Of a DNA stretch of 7,166 nucleotides, positions 1-4,744 are shown piece by piece. The stretch comes from Clostridia bacterium (lineage in GTDB: Bacteria > Bacillota > Clostridia > Peptostreptococcales > Anaerovoracaceae). Where the stretch lies: assembly GCA_024403005.1 (NCBI GenBank), contig JAKSSQ010000093.1, positions 1-7,166 on the forward strand. The letters are read 5' to 3'. The notes beneath the pieces are model-generated. The model saw only the letters and a list, made by a program, of their open reading frames with translations. It was not told the origin of the DNA and searched no databases. The stretch's first letter is position 1. Every line of letters starts with the position of its first letter. Both the position numbers and the translations under genes were made by a program.

Positions 1-683
1 TCTCCGTTCATTATAAGGCAGCCCTTGTCGACTACGAGGACTCTGTCTGCCAGCTCTGCCACGTCGTCCATGTTGTGGCTTACAAGGAAGATGGTAATGC
101 CTCTTTCCCTGCGGATGGTTCGGACCATGTTAAGGATGTCGCGGTGACCCTTTGGGTCAAGCCCTGCAGTGGGTTCGTCCAGGATTAAAATTTCGGGCTC
201 CATGGCGAGAACGCCTGCGATTGCAACGCGTCTCTTTTCGCCGCCGGAAAGTTCGAAGGGGGATTTTTCGCCCTTTTCGTCCGAGTCGAGACCGACTAAT
301 TTAAGAGCTGCTTTTGCTTTTTCCAGGCATTCTTCTTCGCTGAATCCGTAGTTTTTCGGGCCGAAGCACACGTCTTTTAGAACGGTTTCTTCGAAGAGCT
401 GGTATTCCGGGTACTGGAAGACCAGGCCAAGCTTGCGTCTTGCGGCTCTGCTTTCGGCGCTCTTGGAATTTACATCCACGCCGCCTGCGAGAACCTGGCC
501 GGAAGTCGGCTTAAGCAGACCGTTTAAGTGCATTAGCAAAGTGGATTTGCCGCTGCCGGTGTGGCCGATGAGCCCGACGAATTCGCCGCTTTCAATTGTA
601 AAATTAATATCTTTAAGGGCAACTGTCTCGAAAGGCATGCCGGGGCTGTAGACATGGCCCAGATTCTTTACTTCTATCTGCAT
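1..683 (-). CDS. ecfA2: ECF transporter ATPase EcfA2 (3' end cut by window edge)
   Basis: This is one of the two cytoplasmic ATPases that power an energy-coupling-factor (ECF) transporter, which imports vitamins or metal ions through an EcfT membrane protein and a substrate-binding S component. I read 227 codons. The ABC motifs are all present: Walker A GHTGSGKST (residues 40-48), Q-loop FQYPE (89-93), signature LSGGE (145-149) followed by KRRVAIAG, Walker B ILILDEPTAGLD (165-176) and H-loop histidine in SHNMDD (202-207). The DEPTAGLDP form is typical of EcfA2 rather than EcfA1. Family members are about 280-290 aa, so roughly 55-60 residues lie outside the window. The ATG sits inside the end of ecfA1 (10-nt overlap), so translation is probably coupled. 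The signature has Glu where LSGGQ is usual; LSGGE also occurs in active ABC proteins. The transported substrate cannot be told from the ATPase. Confidence 0.93.
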   Translation of the reverse strand, partial: MQIEVKNLGHVYSPGMPFETVALKDINFTIESGEFVGLIGHTGSGKSTLLMHLNGLLKPTSGQVLAGGVDVNSKSAESRAARRKLGLVFQYPEYQLFEETVLKDVCFGPKNYGFSEEECLEKAKAALKLVGLDSDEKGEKSPFELSGGEKRRVAIAGVLAMEPEILILDEPTAGLDPKGHRDILNMVRTIRRERGITIFLVSHNMDDVAELADRVLVVDKGCLIMNG

Positions 684-1519
684 AAAAATTCTGCCAGTCC
701 TTCCTCGTCTATAATGCTTTCGGGCACTTCCACGCCCTGTTTTTCCAGTTCGCTGCGCAGAACTGCTGCAAAGGGCAGTTCCAGGTGCATTTCTTCCAGC
801 TTTGACCCCAATGCAAAGAGTTTTGCCGGTGGTTCATCGAAGGCTACGCGGCCTTTATCCATTACGATAACCCTGTCTGCAGCTGCAGCTTCTTCCATGA
901 AGTGGGTTATTAAGATAACCGTTTTGCCTTCCTTGTGGAGCTTTTTGATGATTTCAAGGATTTCCCTTCTGCCGCTGGGGTCCAGCATCGCGGTGGGTTC
1001 ATCGAAGACGATGCACTCGGGAGCCATGGCGATTACGCCTGCGATGGCGATGCGCTGCTTCTGGCCGCCGCTTAGGAGATGGGGGCCTTTCTTTCTGTGC
1101 TCGTACATTCCTACTGCGCTAAGCGCCTCGTCCACCCTTCTGCGGATCTCGGAGGGCTCGATGCCCAGGTTTTCCGGGCCGAAAGCCACATCGTCTTCCA
1201 CGATGGAGGAAACCAGCTGGTTGTCCGGATTCTGGAAAACCATGCCGCAGTTCATGCGGATATCCCAGGTCTTTTCCGGATCTAATGTGTCCATGCCGCA
1301 GACGATTGCGCTTCCGCCGGTGGGCAGAAGAAGCGCGTTAAGGTGCTTTGCCAGCGTGGACTTGCCGCTTCCGTTGCTGCCTAAAACAGCCACGAAGCTG
1401 CCCTTTTCTATCTCCAGGGTGACCCCATCCAGGGCCTTGCGGCCGGACTGGCCTTCTTCGGTGCTTTCGTAGGAAAATTCCAGATTATTCAGTTTTATAA
1501 TCTTATTGTTTTCGCACAT
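674..1519 (-). CDS. ecfA1: ECF transporter ATPase EcfA1
   Basis: This is the partner ATPase of EcfA2; the two form the ATP-hydrolysing heterodimer under EcfT at the inner face of the membrane. At 281 aa it is full length for the family. Motifs in order: Walker A GSNGSGKST (47-55), Q-loop FQNPDNQ (95-101), signature LSGGQKQR (149-156), Walker B CIVFDEPTAMLD (169-180) with catalytic Glu174, and H-loop His206. FQNPDNQ and the A-M-L-D-P ending of Walker B are characteristic of EcfA1. The C-terminal region after residue 230 is the family's regulatory/dimerisation extension. The ATG at 1519 is the only reasonable start: an in-frame stop lies three codons upstream, and the FSY strand begins at the expected distance from the N-terminus. 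No convincing Shine-Dalgarno sequence precedes it, while a strong -10 box ends 8 nt before the ATG. It appears to start a new transcription unit separate from the molybdenum hydroxylase operon. Confidence 0.95.
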   Translation of the reverse strand: MCENNKIIKLNNLEFSYESTEEGQSGRKALDGVTLEIEKGSFVAVLGSNGSGKSTLAKHLNALLLPTGGSAIVCGMDTLDPEKTWDIRMNCGMVFQNPDNQLVSSIVEDDVAFGPENLGIEPSEIRRRVDEALSAVGMYEHRKKGPHLLSGGQKQRIAIAGVIAMAPECIVFDEPTAMLDPSGRREILEIIKKLHKEGKTVILITHFMEEAAAADRVIVMDKGRVAFDEPPAKLFALGSKLEEMHLELPFAAVLRSELEKQGVEVPESIIDEEGLAEFLCR

Positions 1520-1527
1520 AACATCTT

Positions 1528-1536
1528 ATTATATCA
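1528..1536 (-). promoter_or_regulatory. Extended -10 promoter for ecfA1-ecfA2
   Basis: On the minus strand this reads TGATATAAT: a perfect TATAAT hexamer (1528-1533) with the TG-n extension directly upstream. Only 8 nt separate the hexamer from the ecfA1 ATG, so the usual start point 6-7 nt downstream of the -10 box falls at or one base before the ATG. No good -35 hexamer is seen at 16-18 bp; the hexamer 17 bp upstream is TATCGG, a poor match. Extended -10 promoters often tolerate a missing -35. The function is inferred from sequence match and position only; an A+T-rich chance match is possible. Confidence 0.55.
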
Positions 1537-1578
1537 CACATTCCCCGCTTCCGATAGTTTACATTGGGGACGGGTACA

Positions 1579-1594
1579 CTTTAGCCTGCTAAAG
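1579..1594. repeat. Short internal hairpin of repeat unit A
   Basis: CTTTAGC and GCTAAAG form a perfect 7-bp inverted repeat around a 2-nt centre. The equivalent position in unit B (1616-1631) keeps the same palindrome with a single mismatch, which suggests the palindrome is a defining part of the repeat unit. Two bases are too few for an RNA loop, so as RNA the inner pair would open. Confidence 0.6.
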
Positions 1595-1602
1595 CGCTAA
1601 AG

Positions 1603-1652
1603 GGGGACGGGTACGCTTTAACGTGCTAAAGTGGTAAAGCGTACCCGTCCCC
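1603..1652 (-). other. 18-bp perfect hairpin at the 3' end of the molybdenum hydroxylase operon
   Basis: The arms 1603-1620 and 1635-1652 are exact inverted repeats of 18 bp (GGGGACGGGTACGCTTTA and its complement) around a 14-nt loop. In the operon mRNA the stop codon of the mocA-like gene (1626-1628) lies in the loop. No T-tract follows the stem, so this is not a classical intrinsic terminator; an RNA-stabilising 3' structure or a factor-assisted termination site is possible. The third copy at 1566-1583 could pair with the first arm instead, with one G-U pair, giving an alternative larger fold. Confidence 0.6.
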
Positions 1653-2213
1653 GATGGAGTCGATGTCTTTAAGCTCTTCGGCGGAAGCTTCCATGAAGAA
1701 GCAGTCCGAAAGATGCTTATTTATAACCGGCCTGCCGCCCCTGTCCCCTTCCAGAGCCAGAAGCTCGCCGAAATATTCAGAAGTAAAGATCGCCGGATTG
1801 GACGGCTTTCCATCGCATATAAACGATGCAAGCCCTTTTCCGGAGCTTTCGAACGCAGAAGCAAAGCGGGCCAGCGTATCCGATTTTATAAACGGCTGGT
1901 CTGCAGCGGTGAAGAGCATGGCAGGGCAGCTGCAGTCCGAACTGCCGGAGCCTGAACAAATATAATTCAGAGCCTCTTTAACCGTATAGGAAGCGCCCTC
2001 TCTGCACTTTTCCGAAAGGACAAATTCCAGGCCTTCCGCTCTGCAGAAATCTGCGATAGCTGCGTATTGGGTCACGACGAGAATGTCGAAGCACCCGGCA
2101 TCGCGCAGAGCCTCGATAATATGCGTAAACATCGGGCGGCCGTTTACCAGCGCCAGAAGCTTATTGCTTCCGTAGCGGCGGCTGTTGCCTCCGGCCAGAA
2201 CGACGGCGCGCAT
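1626..2213 (-). CDS. mocA: MocA-like molybdenum cofactor cytidylyltransferase
   Basis: A 195-aa nucleotidyltransferase of the MobA/MocA family. MocA joins CTP to molybdopterin to form the cytosine-dinucleotide cofactor used by xanthine dehydrogenase-type enzymes. Visible motifs: the nucleotide-binding N-terminus VVLAGGNSRRYGSNKLL (4-20), ADQP (104-107) where the family has a metal-binding DQP/DMP, NPAIF (139-143), and GDRGGRPVI (156-164). The DID motif near the C-terminus (183-185) is present, but the family's usual continuation is absent: the last eight residues (GDGYALPL) and the stop codon are encoded by the REP-like repeat. A Ser/Cys-rich loop (about 86-96) is unusual. The start overlaps the xdhC-family stop by one base (TAATG), so translation is likely coupled. 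Position behind yqeB/yqeC/xdhC supports the cofactor role. MobA (GTP-specific) is less likely in this context. Confidence 0.85.
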   Translation of the reverse strand: MRAVVLAGGNSRRYGSNKLLALVNGRPMFTHIIEALRDAGCFDILVVTQYAAIADFCRAEGLEFVLSEKCREGASYTVKEALNYICSGSGSSDCSCPAMLFTAADQPFIKSDTLARFASAFESSGKGLASFICDGKPSNPAIFTSEYFGELLALEGDRGGRPVINKHLSDCFFMEASAEELKDIDSIGDGYALPL

Positions 2214-3232
2214 TACTTAAGCTTGCCGGATCTCACGGCAATAAGCTCTGCTGCTACGGAAACTGCAACTTCCGCAGGAGTTTTGCTTCCGATGGATACT
2301 CCGATCGGAGCATTTATGCGTCCGCATTCCTCTGCAGAGAAACCCTCTTCTTCCAGAATTTTAAACACTGCGCGGGTCTTGTTTTTGCTGCCCATGCAGC
2401 CGATGTAGCGCGCATCTGTCTTTAAAACCTGGCGCAGCACCGTAGTGTCTGCTTCGTGGCCATGAGTCATGACCACAATGTAGTCCTGAGGGCCGATTTC
2501 GACCGATTCCGCGATTTTTTCGTAGTCGCAGAGGATTACATCCTTTGCGCTCGCAAAGTCCTCTTTTACGGCAATTTCCGGTCTGTCGTCCAGAACGGTT
2601 ACAGGGAAGTCCACCATGTCGAGAACCTTGCAGAGAGCCTTGCCTACATGGCCGCCGCCGAACAGGAAAACAGTTCCTTCCGGATTAACGGGATCGGTGT
2701 AGTAGGAAATGTCTCCGGGCACGAGCACGGCACTGTTTCCAAGTCGCTGCAGCACCTTTTCCGGAAGAGCTTCCCCGCTTATTTCAAGACCTGCCTCTTC
2801 GGCGGTCTTTGCGTAAATGTCGAATTCGCCTGTTTCCAGCTTGCAGATGAACCAGGCCTTACCGCCGGATTCCTCCAGCTCCGCAGCCCTTTCGAAAGCT
2901 CTGCAGAGAGCCTTGTCGTCCGGCAAGAGCGGGCGGAAATAGAGCATTGCGGTTCCGCCGCAGACCATGCCTATGTCTCCGGGCAGATTGCTGTTGAGCT
3001 GAAATTCCCTTATCCTGCACTCAGGTCTGGCAAAAAGCTGCTTTGCCGTTTCGATTGCATTGAATTCCACGGCTCCGCCGCCGACTGTGCCCATAAGGCT
3101 TCCGTCTTCGAAGACAGCCATGCAGCTTCCCGGACCTGCCGGGGATGACCCCATGGTCGCAATTATAGTGCAGTATACGGACCTCTTGCCCTCTTTTAAT
3201 GAATCTGACAGTTTTCTGTAGAAATCTCTCAT
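2213..3232 (-). CDS. xdhC: XdhC/CoxI-family molybdenum hydroxylase maturation protein
   Basis: A 339-aa protein with the two domains of the XdhC/CoxI family. The N-terminal XdhC_CoxI domain shows GSSPAGPGSCMAV (28-40), GTVGGGAVE (48-56) and GMVCGG (88-93, with Cys91). The C-terminal Rossmann-fold domain shows FLFGGGHVGKAL (189-200), DDRPE (215-219), VMTHGHEAD (254-262), YIGCMGSK (276-283) and a closing INAPIGVSIGSKTPAEVAVS stretch (306-325). In Rhodobacter, XdhC binds the molybdenum cofactor, has its Mo=O ligand replaced by a terminal sulfido ligand, and hands it to xanthine dehydrogenase; it is not part of the mature enzyme. In this neighbourhood, between yqeB and the mocA-like gene, it may instead help load selenium, which is inference. 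The start overlaps the yqeB stop by 4 nt (ATGA) and has an AGGTG ribosome site. Confidence 0.9.
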   Translation of the reverse strand: MRDFYRKLSDSLKEGKRSVYCTIIATMGSSPAGPGSCMAVFEDGSLMGTVGGGAVEFNAIETAKQLFARPECRIREFQLNSNLPGDIGMVCGGTAMLYFRPLLPDDKALCRAFERAAELEESGGKAWFICKLETGEFDIYAKTAEEAGLEISGEALPEKVLQRLGNSAVLVPGDISYYTDPVNPEGTVFLFGGGHVGKALCKVLDMVDFPVTVLDDRPEIAVKEDFASAKDVILCDYEKIAESVEIGPQDYIVVMTHGHEADTTVLRQVLKTDARYIGCMGSKNKTRAVFKILEEEGFSAEECGRINAPIGVSIGSKTPAEVAVSVAAELIAVRSGKLK

Positions 3233-4020
3233 TTTAAAGCACCTGTAAACTTGAGAATCGCTTCGAGGGCTCCGCCCCCTACTGCGAGTGCCTTATCCGA
3301 TATGAACCCGCAGTAGGAAGCGTCGCCCCTCGGGTCCACGTCGCCGGCCTTCATTCCTTTGTGCACCGGCGTTCCGTCGGCCAGCAGCCCGCGAAGGGCG
3401 CCGTCTATGGTGCAGAGCATGGGCACGCCGCCCACTTCGCCGGCTGCATCGCCGGTCTTAACCATGTCGCCGATCTCGCGGATAGTATGGAATATGCCGT
3501 CGGCGGGAGCTCTCAGCACCCGCTCTCCGGCAAACCCGCCTATGTAGCCGGGAATATTTGTGTTCTCCGCGGCGGGTCCATCGTATATGGCGCGGCCAAG
3601 GTAATGGCCGCGTAAGGTTTCGATTACTGCGTGGCAATCCCTGCCGGCGCAGAAGCCCGGGCCGATGCCGATAACTACAGGAGCATCGCAGATAGTCGTT
3701 CCCAGGTTCTTCTTTGCAAGAATTGCATCGACAACTGCATCGGGCTTTACATCGCCTATTACCGATGCATCCGGATCTGCCATGACGGCTACGCAGCCGC
3801 TTTCAGCTATCTCCAGCGCCTTTGCAGAGGAGTCTGCCTTAACAGCTTTAATATCTTCCACGGTAAACTCTCCGTACCTTATAGCTTCGGAGAAGCACAC
3901 CGTGCGCCTTATGGATGTGGGTCTTTCCAGATCCGTCATTACAATTTTAAAGCCGGCGCGGAAAAGCCTTGCAGCTATGCCGCTTGCAATGTCGCCGGCG
4001 CCTTTAATTACTATTAACAT
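3229..4020 (-). CDS. yqeB: YqeB-family selenium-dependent molybdenum hydroxylase maturation protein
   Basis: A 263-aa protein of the YqeB family, a marker of selenium-dependent molybdenum hydroxylase systems found with an orphan SelD. The N-terminus is a Rossmann-type nucleotide-binding segment, MLIVIKGAGDIASG (1-14). The conserved central block APVVIGIGPGF (113-123) precedes a Cys/His segment, CAGRDCHAVIET (124-135). A C-terminal part has ADGIF (173-177), typical of a barrel/lipoyl-like fold, and DVDPRGD (227-233). The exact biochemical step is not established; a role in making or inserting the selenium-containing Mo cofactor is inferred from gene association. The frame is open for 14 more codons (to 4062), but family proteins begin at the glycine-rich strand, and the ATG at 4020 lies one base after the yqeC stop, so I chose 4020. 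No clear Shine-Dalgarno site is seen; coupling to yqeC is likely. Confidence 0.88.
   Translation of the reverse strand: MLIVIKGAGDIASGIAARLFRAGFKIVMTDLERPTSIRRTVCFSEAIRYGEFTVEDIKAVKADSSAKALEIAESGCVAVMADPDASVIGDVKPDAVVDAILAKKNLGTTICDAPVVIGIGPGFCAGRDCHAVIETLRGHYLGRAIYDGPAAENTNIPGYIGGFAGERVLRAPADGIFHTIREIGDMVKTGDAAGEVGGVPMLCTIDGALRGLLADGTPVHKGMKAGDVDPRGDASYCGFISDKALAVGGGALEAILKFTGALK
3240..3244 (-). promoter_or_regulatory. Ribosome binding site of xdhC-family gene
   Basis: AGGTG lies 7 nt upstream of the ATG at 3232, inside the last codons of yqeB. It supports the ATGA-overlap start over other in-frame choices. Confidence 0.55.
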
Positions 4021-4021
4021 A

Positions 4022-4732
4022 TTAAAATTCAAACCATTGTTTCTGCTGCAGATTGCCTGCAAAAACAGGCATGTCCAGCATACTCTTAACCATAAGCGCT
4101 CCGGGAAGGTTTTCTTCCGTGAGCCCGTTTAAAAACAGAACATCTGCAAGATTTTCCCCGCGGATAAGCTTCGCCGTACTTGCCGGAATAACGGTATCCC
4201 TTGCCGTGCAGTCTGCAAATCTGCAGAAGAGGTGCGGCCTGTGCACAACTTCCAGCGCAGGCTTTCCAAAGCACCAGAGCCCCATAAGGAGCACCGTCTT
4301 ATTCGCGCATTTCGGGATAACCGGCTCCCAGCTTTTGTGGGCTTTAACCGGCAATCCTTTGGAACCGTCGGCTTCCACGATTACGTAGTCCGCCAGCTCT
4401 GCCAGCTTTTCGAAGGGTAGTTCCGGTGCAGATATCTTAGAAGTCTCCAAAGGAGTTCCCGTGCAGATGCAATAGGAACTCCTTAAGGATTTCGTAATAT
4501 GTCTGCAGTATTCCTCTTCGTATTCGGAGCCCCTTTCCTCGTAAGCACCGGTTTCCCAGGCTGTAAAGGGTATATCTTCGAAGGGAAAAATCTTCGTGCT
4601 GGTCGTAAGGATAACCGTCCCCCGAGCCGAAAGCTCCTCTCCGAGAACCCGGAGCATGGTGGTTTTGCCGCCTCCGCCGATGATTGCGGTCACGCCCTTT
4701 TCGATTTTAAGAAGATCGCAGAGTTTTTCCAT
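4022..4732 (-). CDS. yqeC: YqeC-family selenium-dependent hydroxylase accessory protein
   Basis: A 236-aa protein of the YqeC family, the second marker of selenium-dependent molybdenum hydroxylase systems. It opens with a P-loop-like segment, AIIGGGGKTTML (16-27), which suggests nucleotide binding, followed by TTSTKIF (43-49). The family hallmark IVEADGSKGLPVKAH (118-132) is intact, followed by EPVIP (136-140) and HRPHLF (164-169), a segment of the type also conserved in relatives. No signal peptide or membrane segment is seen, so it should be cytoplasmic. Its molecular function is not established; ATP- or GTP-driven assistance of cofactor insertion or Se loading is a guess from the P-loop and context. 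It starts 12 nt after the xdhA stop and its stop is 1 nt before the yqeB ATG. No good Shine-Dalgarno site is visible in the 12-nt gap. Confidence 0.9.
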   Translation of the reverse strand: MEKLCDLLKIEKGVTAIIGGGGKTTMLRVLGEELSARGTVILTTSTKIFPFEDIPFTAWETGAYEERGSEYEEEYCRHITKSLRSSYCICTGTPLETSKISAPELPFEKLAELADYVIVEADGSKGLPVKAHKSWEPVIPKCANKTVLLMGLWCFGKPALEVVHRPHLFCRFADCTARDTVIPASTAKLIRGENLADVLFLNGLTEENLPGALMVKSMLDMPVFAGNLQQKQWFEF

Positions 4733-4744
4733 TATTACGTTAAT

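Larger units (their letters stand above)
1566..1652. repeat. REP-like element: two 37-bp tandem units plus inverted end
   Basis: Two head-to-tail 37-bp units, 1566-1602 and 1603-1639, match at 32 of 37 positions. Both open with GGGGACGGGTAC. The block closes with the inverted copy GTACCCGTCCCC (1641-1652), so both ends of the element carry the same 12-mer in opposite orientation. Each unit has an internal small palindrome built from CTTTA and TAAAG. Small, G-rich-ended palindromic repeats of this kind resemble REP/REPIN elements mobilised by RAYT-type (IS200-like Y1) transposases; that relationship is an inference, and no transposase gene is in the window. The element covers the last eight codons and stop of the mocA-like gene and ends 30 bp upstream of the ecfA1 -10 region. 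Confidence 0.8.

Noticed and set aside
561..1472. A 303-codon open frame on the plus strand, Ser-rich.
   Set aside because: Antisense to ecfA1 and the start of ecfA2, both of which have every ABC ATPase motif on the minus strand.
1603..1652. An intrinsic (Rho-independent) terminator.
   Set aside because: The stem is strong but no T-tract follows on the minus or plus strand, and the stem begins inside the coding region.
1566..1652. A CRISPR array.
   Set aside because: Only two direct units, with no unique spacers between them, and no cas genes.
2456..3148. A 230-codon open frame on the plus strand.
   Set aside because: Antisense shadow of the XdhC-family gene; no motifs.
4021..4062. A 14-residue N-terminal extension of yqeB starting at 4062.
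   Set aside because: It would overlap yqeC by 41 nt and puts a non-conserved tail before the glycine-rich first strand; the ATG at 4020 right after the yqeC stop fits better.
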